This document shows positions 42,787-51,370 of a DNA stretch of 64,000 bases, in pieces. A program made the position numbers and the translations under genes. Location: positions 55,015-119,014 of the forward strand of contig CAZKTO010000001.1 in the NCBI GenBank assembly GCA_964555685.1. The letters are read 5' to 3'. The notes beneath the pieces are model-generated. The model had not been told where the DNA came from, searched no databases, and saw only the letters and a list, made by a program, of their open reading frames with translations. Source of the DNA: CAZKTO01 sp964555685. Its GTDB lineage: Bacteria; Chloroflexota; Dehalococcoidia; SHYB01. Numbering within the stretch: the stretch's first letter is position 1; each line of letters opens with the position of its first letter.

Positions 42787-43905
42787 ATGCCCATGCCTCG
42801 CGTCGCGCCCGAAGCCGTCGGGCTAGACCCAGCGCGGGTGGAGCGGCTGCTCTCGCTCGTGCGCCGGCAGGTGACGGAGGGCCTCTACCCAGGGGCGCAG
42901 ATCGCCCTGGCCCGCCACGGCAAGCTGGCCCTCTTCGAAAGCATCGGCCACGCCAGGCTTGGGCCGCCGCCCGTCGCCGCCGGCGACCGCACCCTCTGGC
43001 TCCTCTACTCATCGACGAAGCCGCTGGTCGCCGCCGGCGTCTGGGTCCTCGCCGAGCGGGGCCTCGTGCGCTTCACCGACCGCGTCGCAGACGTCGTCTC
43101 CGGGTTTGAGGCCCACGGCAAGGGCGAGATCACGCTGGCCCAGGTGCTGACCCACCAGGGCGGTTTCCCATCCGCGACGGTGCCTCAAGAGGCCCTGCGA
43201 GACCACGAGCGGCTGCGCCGGGCCGTCTGCGACTTCCACCTCGAGTGGACGCCGGGCTCCCGCGTCCACTATCACAGCACCTCCGCCCACTGGGCCCTCG
43301 CCGTGCTCATCGAGGCCCTGACCGGGCGCGACTTCCGTGTCTTCCTCCGCGAAGAGCTCTTCCTGCCGGCCGGGCTGCCAGACCTGTTCGTGGGCGTGCC
43401 CCCAGCCGAGCAGCCGAGGTGCGCCGACATGCACGACGTCGATTCCCGGCTCGCCACCCTGGGCGACTTCAACAGCGCGCCGTATCGAGAGGCGGGCGTC
43501 CCCGGGGCCGGCGGCTTCGCCACGGCGGCGGACATGGCGGGCTTCTACCAGATGCTGCTGGGCGGCGGCGCGCTGAATGGCCGGCGCGTCCTGGGCCCGC
43601 GCATCGTCCAGTACGCGACGCGGAACCACACGGGCGATCGCATCGATGAGCTGCTGCGCATGCCGATGCACCGGGGCATGGGCGTCCACGTGCGCGGCGA
43701 GACGGAGACGATCCGAGGGCTCGGGACCATCGCCCACCCGTCCACGTTCGGGCACGGCGGCGCCGGCACGTCCTACTCCTGGGCCGACCCGGCCAGCGGC
43801 GTCTCCTTCGCCTACCTGACCAACCGGCCGATACCGGAGCCGGCCCACAGCCGCCGCGTCGACATCGTGAGCAACCTGGCCCATGCGTGCATTGTGGATG
43901 GGTGA
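42787..43905 (+). CDS. serine hydrolase of the beta-lactamase/PBP-like (class C) family
   Basis: 372 residues from ATG 42787 (GGAGGAGC upstream). Ser-x-x-Lys motif in LLYSSTKPLVAAGVW, second motif region VHYHSTSAHWAL (Tyr-x-Ser/Asn type), third box FGHGGAGTSYSW (HGG in place of KTG), as in esterase EstB and other non-lactamase members. ITLAQVLTHQGGFPSA is conserved. No signal peptide, so it is probably a cytoplasmic esterase or amidase. It follows the adhesin gene by 68 bp. Confidence 0.87.
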   Translation: MPMPRVAPEAVGLDPARVERLLSLVRRQVTEGLYPGAQIALARHGKLALFESIGHARLGPPPVAAGDRTLWLLYSSTKPLVAAGVWVLAERGLVRFTDRVADVVSGFEAHGKGEITLAQVLTHQGGFPSATVPQEALRDHERLRRAVCDFHLEWTPGSRVHYHSTSAHWALAVLIEALTGRDFRVFLREELFLPAGLPDLFVGVPPAEQPRCADMHDVDSRLATLGDFNSAPYREAGVPGAGGFATAADMAGFYQMLLGGGALNGRRVLGPRIVQYATRNHTGDRIDELLRMPMHRGMGVHVRGETETIRGLGTIAHPSTFGHGGAGTSYSWADPASGVSFAYLTNRPIPEPAHSRRVDIVSNLAHACIVDG

Positions 43906-43931
43906 TAAACTCACACCCCTATCGCCGCCGG

Positions 43932-45629
43932 CTACGGCCTCACCTGGGGGCAGGCGACGGTCCCGCCGGTGGTGCAAGTGATGCGGCCCTGGATGGCCGG
44001 ACTCAACTGCCCGCGCGCCACATGCTGGACGACCACCTGGTCCATGAGATCGCGTGTGGTGGCGCGGCTCGAAAGCTTGAGATAACCGTCCCCACCGCTG
44101 GCCATGAAATCGTTCATCGCGACCGTGTAGGTAGTGCTGGGGGTCAAGTCGATTGGGGTGCTGGTGCAAGTCCCGTCGGCCGCCTGGCGGGCGGCGCCTT
44201 TCACGCGGCTGCCTGCCAGGGCGGCGATGTCGTAGGTGAAGCAGAGGCCGGAGACCTGGGGGAAGCGCCCGTCGGCCTCGGGCATCCTGGAGACGCCGTT
44301 CTCCAGGATGGCCTTTAGCTCGGCCCCGTTCACCTGGATGGTGACGGCGGCGTTGCCGAAGGGCAGCACCGTCAGCACCTGCCCTTGGGTGATGGGGAAC
44401 GGTGGTGGCGTGTAGCTGGGGCAGAAGTCGTTGGGGTTGTCCGCCGTGGGGCACGTCAGGTCCGCCCGGAGTCCGCCGGCATTGGTGATGGCGAAGGCCA
44501 CGCCGTACGCGGCCCGCATGGCGTCCGTCACGCCGTTCCCCAGCCGCGACTCGCAGGTCCGTCCCCTCGGGTTCCCGCACGCGTCCGCCTGGGGGATGGC
44601 GACCGCGGAGGTGCCCACCACCGGGTACAGGGGCGGCCGAGGCAGGCCGTCGATGAAGGCCTGGACCGCAGGGTCCGGGGCCACGTCCTTGCCGGCCAGC
44701 GGTGTCACGAACTCGGACGAGCGGTCGGTGACACGCTTGCTCCGGGGGTCATAGGTCAGCTTGATGCGCGCGTAGGTGAGCCCCTTGCTGCGGTTCTCCA
44801 CCACAAGGGCGCTGTTGATCGTCCCGCTGTACTGCACGTCCGTGTGGTCGCCCAGGATGAGGTCGAAACCGCCGACGCCTCTCGCAAAGTCCACCACAGG
44901 GCCAGCGGGCGCGCCGGTGCTGGCGTCGATGCTGGTGACGCCCAGGTGGGCGATGGCGATGAAGACCCGCGCCCCGGCCTTTCGGGCGTCCTCCCTCGCC
45001 TTCATGGCGGCCTCTACTGGGTCGGTGACCTCGATAGTCCCAAATCTGCCTGGAAAGACGAGGGTCGGCGCCTCGGGGTTGGTGATACCGATGACCGCCA
45101 GCTTCACCCCGCCGACGTCGAACAGCTTGAATGGCGTGACCTTCTTCAAGTTCGCGTCGCGGTTCTTCAGGTTTGCGCTGACGTACTGGAAGTTCGCCAG
45201 GTTTATGAGGCTCTGGAGCGCCCCAACGCCTTCGTCAAAGTTGTGGTTCCCGAAGGTATCGGCATCGAAGCCCATGAGGTTCATCGCCCTGACGGCGGGC
45301 TCCTCCTTGTAGAACGAGGACAACAGGGGAGAGGCCCCGAAGGCGTCGCCGGCGGTCAGCGTCAAGGTGTTGGGGTTCGCGGCGCGGTCGGCCTTCCAGT
45401 ACCCGGCGATGACGGCGGCGCCACCTACGTTGCCGACGTTGGGGACGGCGAAAGGCTCGAGCTGGGCATGCCAGTCCGATACGGAGAGGACCTGGATGGT
45501 GACCGGCCCTTTCGGTGTCCCTGCCTGCCCCCCTCCACATGCGGCGACAAGGACGACTATGGCCAGGGCCGCGGCAACCCACGCCAACATCCTTGTGTTC
45601 CTCATCAGACGCTTTGCCGACGCGATCAT
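43932..45629 (-). CDS. 5'-nucleotidase/2',3'-cyclic phosphodiesterase lipoprotein (UshA-like)
   Basis: 565 residues from ATG 45629, with AGGAGGTG at the right distance. Lipobox VVLVAACGGG. The metallophosphoesterase domain carries VLSVSDWHAQLEP (D-x-H), LTAGDAFGASPLL, DTFGNHNFDEG (N, H), IAIAHLGVTS and LILGDHTDV, i.e. all two-metal ligands. The C-terminal 5'-nucleotidase domain has FAITNAGGLRAD and MNDFMASGGDGYL. It would release phosphate and nucleosides from nucleotides outside the membrane, complementing the Pst system. Convergent with the serine hydrolase gene, 26 bp apart. Confidence 0.92.
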   Translation of the reverse strand: MIASAKRLMRNTRMLAWVAAALAIVVLVAACGGGQAGTPKGPVTIQVLSVSDWHAQLEPFAVPNVGNVGGAAVIAGYWKADRAANPNTLTLTAGDAFGASPLLSSFYKEEPAVRAMNLMGFDADTFGNHNFDEGVGALQSLINLANFQYVSANLKNRDANLKKVTPFKLFDVGGVKLAVIGITNPEAPTLVFPGRFGTIEVTDPVEAAMKAREDARKAGARVFIAIAHLGVTSIDASTGAPAGPVVDFARGVGGFDLILGDHTDVQYSGTINSALVVENRSKGLTYARIKLTYDPRSKRVTDRSSEFVTPLAGKDVAPDPAVQAFIDGLPRPPLYPVVGTSAVAIPQADACGNPRGRTCESRLGNGVTDAMRAAYGVAFAITNAGGLRADLTCPTADNPNDFCPSYTPPPFPITQGQVLTVLPFGNAAVTIQVNGAELKAILENGVSRMPEADGRFPQVSGLCFTYDIAALAGSRVKGAARQAADGTCTSTPIDLTPSTTYTVAMNDFMASGGDGYLKLSSRATTRDLMDQVVVQHVARGQLSPAIQGRITCTTGGTVACPQVRP

Positions 45630-45775
45630 CACGCACCTCCTGTCGCTCTCAGCGGCCTGCGCTCCTGTGACTATAGCCGGTATCCTCGCCATCATGACTC
45701 CTTTCTTGCTGACACTTGGTGACGTGCCATCCTGTTCGACTGGCTGCTATCGGGGAACCCCCTGGTCCAGTGCCC

Positions 45776-46942
45776 TCAGTCGCCCCCGCCGCAATCCCCA
45801 CCCCCGCCGTCGCCTCCGCCACCGTCGCTCCCGCCATCGCTCCCGCTGCCGTCCCCACTGGCACACCCCGAATCAACTTGGGAGTCCACTGTCCTGAAGC
45901 ACCGGTCGAAGTTATCGAAGGTACGCCAGTCGGACCACATGTGCTGGCCGAATCCGGTCTGGGCCGGTCCGTGGGTCTCATGCGGCGCCGCTGCCACCGC
46001 CGCCGCCTGCTCCACCTGGTTCCCGACCAGTTGCAGCTCAGCCTCCTCTGGCGGCCGCCTCTGCCCCAGGGCGACCGCAAGCACGGCGGCCAGCAGGGCC
46101 TTACGCAGCTCTTTTTCCACCCAAGACCCACGCCGCACCTGCATCTCACGCAGGACGCCAGCCATCCGACTCTCGAGATCAGCCAGCGTTCCCTGTCCCG
46201 CAGGCGTCAGCACCATCAGGTACTCCGCGTACAGTCCAGCCTTCACCAGTTCGGGCACGACCACCTGGTCCACGAACCGGTCGAGGGAACCATGCTCCTG
46301 CCGAGCCCGAAGGGCCAGCGCTCCGACCGTAGCGTGGCCTTCACCTACCTGATCTTCAGCGGAGGCGGCCCAGAGGCGAAAGATGGGGACAAGGGAGCCC
46401 GCGAGGGCGTCCGCGGGAGCGGGCCCGCGCCTCAGGGTCGTCTCGCCATCACCGCCTTCGGGCGTTTCGCTGCCGTCTGGCGCCAGAACGCCCATGGCGA
46501 TCATCTGCAGCAGGCCCAGCTTGAAGGCATCGCCCTTGACCTTTGTCACGCCGCGGAGCAGGACGTAAGACTCGGGCGCCGGCAGGGCCCACTCGCGCCA
46601 GGACCTGCGAGGCTCCAGCGCAAGGAGGCGCTCCACGGTCTTTCTTGTAGCGCGCCGCTCCAACGCCTCCTGTACGATGAAGTACGAGCCGACACAGAGC
46701 CCGATCAGCGCGAGGCCTCCGAACCACACCACCACCCCAGGCCAATCGAAATTCTTGCCGAGGATCACGGGGATCACGTACACGAGCAGATAGAACGCAA
46801 TCAGGGCAATCAGGGGTCCCTTGTCATCTCCGCCGCCGGTAGGGCGGTCTTCCTTGGGAGGCCCAAGGGGTTCCCTTTCGTGGCCCCTTTCAATCTCGCG
46901 CACACGCTGATTGATCTCGTCCGCGGTTGGAAGATCCCACAT
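45776..46942 (-). CDS. membrane protein with TIGR04222-like architecture and Gly/Asp/Cys tail
   Basis: 388 residues; a strong AAGGAGGT precedes the ATG. After a charged 45-residue start come two spans (LIALIAFYLLVYVIPVIL; VVVWFGGLALIGLCVGSYF), a cytoplasmic region with a winged-helix-like pattern (LLRGVTKVKGDAFKLGLLQM, ELVKAGLYAEYLMVLTPAGQ), another hydrophobic helix, then a low-complexity end GGSDGGGGDGGGGDCGGGD. Proteins of the TIGR04222 type share the loose plan of membrane helices and a Gly/Cys-rich tail; function unknown. Confidence 0.5.
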   Translation of the reverse strand: MWDLPTADEINQRVREIERGHEREPLGPPKEDRPTGGGDDKGPLIALIAFYLLVYVIPVILGKNFDWPGVVVWFGGLALIGLCVGSYFIVQEALERRATRKTVERLLALEPRRSWREWALPAPESYVLLRGVTKVKGDAFKLGLLQMIAMGVLAPDGSETPEGGDGETTLRRGPAPADALAGSLVPIFRLWAASAEDQVGEGHATVGALALRARQEHGSLDRFVDQVVVPELVKAGLYAEYLMVLTPAGQGTLADLESRMAGVLREMQVRRGSWVEKELRKALLAAVLAVALGQRRPPEEAELQLVGNQVEQAAAVAAAPHETHGPAQTGFGQHMWSDWRTFDNFDRCFRTVDSQVDSGCASGDGSGSDGGSDGGGGDGGGGDCGGGD

Positions 46943-47056
46943 CGGTTCTTACCTCCTTCTGATTGCCCTTGTGTGGTTGCCGCTGTAGAGCCGTCCCGCG
47001 TCCTTGGTTGCCGTCTATCGCATCGCTCCCACCTCCTTCCTTCTGCGTTCCTTATG

Positions 47057-47085
47057 CAGAAAGGCGACGGTTGTGCACCGTCGCC
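47057..47085 (-). terminator. rho-independent-like terminator
   Basis: On the minus strand GGCGACGGT-GCACA-ACCGTCGCC followed by TTTCT. It is placed about 40 bp after the stop of the gene at 47122, supporting that gene. The rest of 46943-47121 contains a two-codon frame (ATG CGA TAG) behind AAGGAGGT, noted under findings. Confidence 0.6.
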
Positions 47086-47121
47086 CTTCTCCTAACCCTG
47101 TTGCGGCCGGGTCGCCGCCGT

Positions 47122-47508
47122 CTATCCGTCTGTGTTGACCGCCGCTACCAGCCTCTGCCACCGGTGGTGGATGATTGGCTTCTCTAGTCTGGTCCCGGCG
47201 ATCTCTGTCAGGTACGTGGGGCCTGACCCGTCCCATCCCTGGCCGGGCGGTGGCGCGTGACCGTTGGCCCGGCCCCCCAGGTGCCAGGTCCGCACCTTGC
47301 TCGGCACCTTGAGGGCGCCCGTCTCGCCGCTCACCTTGTAGTCCAGGGGCTTCAACCACCCTGGCAGAGGCGCCTCGTAGTCCATTTCCCTGCGGGCGCC
47401 GGTCTCGCCGGACGCCTGGTAGCCGGGGAAGGCTTGACGGGTAGCTCTATTCATCAGGTACTGCCGTTGTCGTTCGGCTCGCCGCTCCCGTCTCGTCGTG
47501 GGCCTCAC
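47122..47508 (-). CDS. uncharacterised basic protein with an internal SGETGA repeat
   Basis: 128 residues from GTG 47508. It contains two copies of a short pattern, GYQASGETGARRE and DYKVSGETGALKV, about 27 residues apart, around the segment APLPGWLKPL. No signal, membrane helix or known domain is apparent. A terminator directly behind it and divergence from the large regulator gene support a real gene, but codon evidence alone is modest. Confidence 0.5.
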   Translation of the reverse strand: MRPTTRRERRAERQRQYLMNRATRQAFPGYQASGETGARREMDYEAPLPGWLKPLDYKVSGETGALKVPSKVRTWHLGGRANGHAPPPGQGWDGSGPTYLTEIAGTRLEKPIIHHRWQRLVAAVNTDG

Positions 47509-47610
47509 CTCTTCACCCCCTGCGCCACATTGCTGTTGACTACCCTTGACATTTGTCCAAATGATGGACTACTGTTGTTGCGACGCACAAGTAGTAAGAG
47601 CGTAAATAAT

Positions 47611-47668
47611 GCTACATTTTTGGCATGTGTAGCAGCTACAGCGCAAATATCCGTTGTATCTGCTACAA
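47611..47668 (+). promoter_or_regulatory. cluster of TGTAGC/GCTACA dyads before the GAF/TPR gene
   Basis: The hexamer GCTACA occurs at 47611, 47635 and 47662 and as TGTAGC at 47628. They form the palindromes TGTAGC-A-GCTACA (47628-47640) and TTGTA-TCTGC-TACAA (47654-47668), the second 23 bp before the start codon. A/T-rich DNA with TTGACA at 47546 lies upstream. This looks like a multi-site operator; the protein that binds is unknown and may be the product of the gene itself. Confidence 0.5.
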
Positions 47669-47690
47669 ACGTTGCAGAAGGGGTGGGAAG

Positions 47691-50405
47691 ATGCAGAAAC
47701 ACGACTCGCTGCTCTTCAGGCCGGAAATCCCACCAGACCTGGAGCATGCAGCCCAGGCCCGTGAGGAGGCCCTCGACTGGCTTGAGACTCATTTCCCCGG
47801 GGCTGTGTCGTTCCCCACCGGCGAGGTGCTCCGCATGGCGGGGGAGGTGGGTCACCGCTGGTTGATCGCCCGGCTGCGGGCGCGGGACATCGGAAACGAG
47901 GCGGAGTTCAGCCTGCCCGCCACGGCCGACGCGCTGACGATCCTCTTCCTCCGGTCAAGAGGGGTGAAGTTCCGCGAGGCCGTTGACGCCGTGCTTGGAG
48001 GTAAAGAAGCTCCAAGGAGCCTGGAGCCCAGGTACGGCGGAGTATGGAATCGGCTGGTAGTTGCCGCATTGGACCGCCTCCGAAGGCGGGTGCCACCTCG
48101 CCTTCTGGGCAGCGCCGTGGCTGCCCTTCTCCGTGACCCGAAAGACCACCCTAACTGCCTCATCATCGTGAAGCGTCATGGCAGGGGTACGGATGTCAGT
48201 GTGCCCGGCAAATCCAGCCCCGCCACGCATGAATACGTGTACCGGACGATTCTGGAGCGCCCCGCGCCATCGTGTTCGGTCATCGCCCCTTCCCTGGAGG
48301 TCTTGTTCCTGGACAGGGACCAGCTTCCCACGCGCTCGGAGGTGACCTCCCGCCACTTTGTCGGGCTCGAGGTCAAGACTGACCGCGAGGTCTACGAGAT
48401 CCTGCTGGGGACCATCAGGCCACTGTCAGTCGTCATGGACAGTGGGGCCCTGGAGTTCGTAGGCAGAATCCTGGACATCGTCTTTCCCCTTTCCGAAGAG
48501 TTTCACCGGACCCATTCATCTCTGAGGCTCGAGGCTCCCACTGAGCCGGAATCTGGCTCCGCCGGTGACCTTCAGCTATGGTTGATACCTCAACTCCTGA
48601 CCCGTATCTATCCTGGGTCGCTGTGCGAAATAAGTGAGTCGTCCCAGTCCTCCCCCGTGGCCAGGGTGCTTGCGAATTCGGCGGCAAAGCCCTGGGAGCC
48701 TTTGCCATGGGAGCCTGCGAAGGGCCTGGAGATGCTCTCCGGATACGCGAGCCGGGTTGGCGTTCCCCTTGTGGTCGAGAGGGTCGAGCCTCCTTGGACA
48801 TCGGTCATCGAGTCCGTTGAGTCGGAGATACGCTACCTCAAGTCCAGGGCATCGGGTGATGGAGGCCCTGAGGGTTTCTCGGCCCTCGCCCTGCCGGTCA
48901 TAGCGAGGTCGGGCGATTCCATGGGCTCCCTCTACATGTTGATGCGTCGCCTCGATGCGCCCCGCCTGGACGTGGAAGTGCGCATCCTGACCCTGTTCAG
49001 TCGAATCATTGGAGAGATAATCGAGCGACGGAGGGCAGCCATTCACTCCGCCATCGTATCCGCCAACGTCGCCACACGTACCATTCTCGAGCCAGAGCAA
49101 TTCAAGACCGCACTGCTCGAACTGCTGCATGTAAAGGCCGGCGAGCTGCGTGAGAATGGACATGTGCAGCGCGACGTGAGGCTCCCCTTCGTCCTGTTGT
49201 CCGCGTACTGTCCTGAGCCGGATGACCTCGTCCCTGCTAAGTCAGGCCGCCTCAAGGACTGGCTCGTAGAAACGCTTCATCATCTGGACTGGCGCTCCTT
49301 TGTCCGGTCCCACCTGCCAGGCGCACCGGAAGATTACGCAGCAGAGGGCTTCTTCGGCGAGGTGCCAGGTGTGGGCATGATGATCGCCCTGGGAAATTTG
49401 GTCTCCAAGGACGAGTTGGACCGTATCCGGAACGCCTTCCCGACAACTATCAACCGGACTACCCCAACCAACGCCCCCGTCAAGCTGGTGGCGTGGGTGC
49501 TGGATGTGCCCGCACAGCAGATTCTCGATGCGGCCGACCACCAGGATGTTCCAGGCCTGGCCGACCGTGTACAGAGTTGGGCGTTCGACGTCGCGACCCT
49601 CGTGGACGATGTCGCCCAGAGCTCTTTCCTGGCCCACGAGCAGGGAGAATGGGACGCAGCCCTTCGGAGGATCCGGAAGGCCTTCCAGAAGGAAGGTGCG
49701 CGTAGTAACTCATACCTCCGCAGGCTTGCTGCCGACTGTTCATTTGCCCTGGGCGACTGGCCCAGCGCTCTCAAGTACGCCCAGGAGGCAGCCGCGCTGA
49801 GCAAGTACGAACTGGGGAGCGGTCGTGTTCGATCGCTGTGTCAAGAAGGGGATGCGCATCTCTGCCTATGTCAGCCAGTCCGCGCTTGGGACCTGTATTC
49901 CGAGGCCGCCTCACGAGCACCGACCCACCCGCTGCCCCGCTACTACCGAGGTCAGGCGCTCCTTCTAATGGCGAGGCTCCTGCATGTGTACGAAGACGAG
50001 CGCCGACCGACTACGAAACTCGATGCCAATGAAGCGGAGCAGATCGACGCGTTGCGGAATACCCTCGTTAACGGAGCACTGGAGGACCTGACATCGGCAG
50101 CAGACCTCCTGGACCGCTGGGGCCTAATCCCCGAATCGTACCAGTACAGGAACTTCCACTTGGTCCCTACTCTGATGGGACAGGGGCTCGGCTATCTGCT
50201 CAATCACTCACCTGGTCCCGCCGCAAGCCGGCTCCAGAGTGCACGCCGGTCCTTCCCCAAGGACGACCTGTTCTTCCGCGAGTTCCTCTTCGCCAAGTGC
50301 TGGGAGCAGGGCCTCCACCGGCGGTATGGGGCACTGTTGCTGGGAGATGGGTGGGCGCCCCTGCATGAGCGACTAACCGCGACGTTTGGGGGATCACATC
50401 CGTAG
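47691..50405 (+). CDS. large uncharacterised protein: helix-turn-helix-like start, GAF-like regions, TPR-like end
   Basis: 904 residues from ATG 47691. No signal or membrane helix. Residues about 20-95 include an HTH-like stretch (FSLPATADALTILFLRSRGV, KFREAVDAVLGG). Residues about 120-280 and 320-480 look like GAF folds, the second ending FSALALPVIARSGDSMGSLY and ILTLFSRIIGEIIERRRAA. A middle domain (about 515-655) resembles no family I know. From about 670 on are TPR-like helical pairs (WDAALRRIRKAFQKEG, ADCSFALGDWPSALKYAQEA). The layout suits a ligand-sensing regulator or scaffold. Its base composition is less GC-rich than the flanking core genes. The TAG stop abuts a MITE-like element. 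Confidence 0.7.
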   Translation: MQKHDSLLFRPEIPPDLEHAAQAREEALDWLETHFPGAVSFPTGEVLRMAGEVGHRWLIARLRARDIGNEAEFSLPATADALTILFLRSRGVKFREAVDAVLGGKEAPRSLEPRYGGVWNRLVVAALDRLRRRVPPRLLGSAVAALLRDPKDHPNCLIIVKRHGRGTDVSVPGKSSPATHEYVYRTILERPAPSCSVIAPSLEVLFLDRDQLPTRSEVTSRHFVGLEVKTDREVYEILLGTIRPLSVVMDSGALEFVGRILDIVFPLSEEFHRTHSSLRLEAPTEPESGSAGDLQLWLIPQLLTRIYPGSLCEISESSQSSPVARVLANSAAKPWEPLPWEPAKGLEMLSGYASRVGVPLVVERVEPPWTSVIESVESEIRYLKSRASGDGGPEGFSALALPVIARSGDSMGSLYMLMRRLDAPRLDVEVRILTLFSRIIGEIIERRRAAIHSAIVSANVATRTILEPEQFKTALLELLHVKAGELRENGHVQRDVRLPFVLLSAYCPEPDDLVPAKSGRLKDWLVETLHHLDWRSFVRSHLPGAPEDYAAEGFFGEVPGVGMMIALGNLVSKDELDRIRNAFPTTINRTTPTNAPVKLVAWVLDVPAQQILDAADHQDVPGLADRVQSWAFDVATLVDDVAQSSFLAHEQGEWDAALRRIRKAFQKEGARSNSYLRRLAADCSFALGDWPSALKYAQEAAALSKYELGSGRVRSLCQEGDAHLCLCQPVRAWDLYSEAASRAPTHPLPRYYRGQALLLMARLLHVYEDERRPTTKLDANEAEQIDALRNTLVNGALEDLTSAADLLDRWGLIPESYQYRNFHLVPTLMGQGLGYLLNHSPGPAASRLQSARRSFPKDDLFFREFLFAKCWEQGLHRRYGALLLGDGWAPLHERLTATFGGSHP

Positions 50406-50406
50406 T

Positions 50407-50602
50407 ACTCAATTGCGTAAATCAGCGTAACTATGCGTGAGGCCCCTGGGATGAACGGGTAAGTCCAGGCCAGGGGGTACCCTAACCCCCTGGCCCCCTT
50501 CCCTAAAGAGGAAGGGGGTATCGCCCCTCTCCGCGTCGGAGAGGGGCCGGGGGAGAGGGCCGCCGAGCACTGCCGAATGTTCGCGCATTTCTGCAACCAG
50601 GT
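50407..50602. mobile_element. MITE-like element, copy 3 (196 bp, inverted relative to copy 2)
   Basis: Starts ACTCAATTGCGTAAATCAGC and ends CTGCAACCAGGT-CCTAGG; it is the reverse complement of 21769-21990 apart from a short internal deletion and scattered changes. Flanking TAGTAC and GTCCTAG restore the same end pattern as copy 1. The TAG just before it is the stop of the GAF/TPR gene. Confidence 0.65.
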
Positions 50603-50672
50603 CCTAGGCCCCGTCCTTGTCTCTTCACAAGGTCTTCCAGCGTCCCAAGCCGCTCCACGATCACATTGATCG

Positions 50673-51044
50673 TTGTCCGCCCGGCCTGAAGGGGTGGTCC
50701 ACTTCTACAACGGGCGGGGGACGGCGGAGCAGTGGATCAAGGAGGGCAAGTACGCCCTGAACTGGACCCGGCTCTCCTGCCACCGGTTTGCCGCGAAACA
50801 GGTGCGGCTCCAGCTTTTCCTGCTGGCGTACAACTTGGGGAACTTTCTCCGCCGGCTGGCGCTGCCCAAGGCCGTGAAGGAGTGGTCTCTGCGCAGCCTG
50901 CAACTCAAGCTGATTAAGGTAGGGGGTCGGATAGTGTCTCATGCCAGGCGGATCATCTTCCAACTGGCTGAGGTGACTGTGCCGCGAGCGCTGTTCCAGG
51001 GGGTGCTGGAACGCATCGGCAGGTTGTGTCCGGCGCCTGGCTGA
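50673..51044 (+). pseudogene. IS1380-family transposase, C-terminal remnant
   Basis: About 123 codons. GVVHFYNGRGTAEQWIKEGK, FAAKQVRLQLFLLAYNLGNF and LRRLALPKAVKEWSLRSLQL are hallmark sequences of IS1380 transposases, ending with the RIIFQLAEVTVPRALF region. The catalytic Glu of this last third (AEQWIKEGK) is present, but the first two thirds (including the DD residues) are missing and no terminal inverted repeats were found. The following 51045-51310 holds no recognisable gene. Confidence 0.8.
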
Positions 51045-51370
51045 GAGAAGACGGCGCTCGTGAATTGGAGGGGTGAGGGCCCCGAGGAGTAGTGTGCCCT
51101 GTGACACGAGCTCAGCAGTTTCGCGCTGGGCCAGGATGACGATGAGGCGTATCTGCCGCGGTGTTCACGGTAGAAACCGTATCCCACGCAGGAGCAAGAG
51201 CAGGTTGACAAGCACCAAACGACCGGTGGTAAACTCCAACCACCTCATTCGGGGCCTGATGACGGCATGGGGTCAGCCGAAATGGGGAATCCAGGAATAG
51301 TTCCCGCGGAGTGCGGCCCCGCAGCCTCGCTAGTACAGAGGCTCCAACCGTCTTGGTCTTGAGGTGCCTG

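Noticed and set aside
42385..43905. A longer serine hydrolase overlapping the adhesin gene
   Set aside because: The extra N-terminus is out-of-frame adhesin sequence; ATG 42787 has a good ribosome site and fits the family length.
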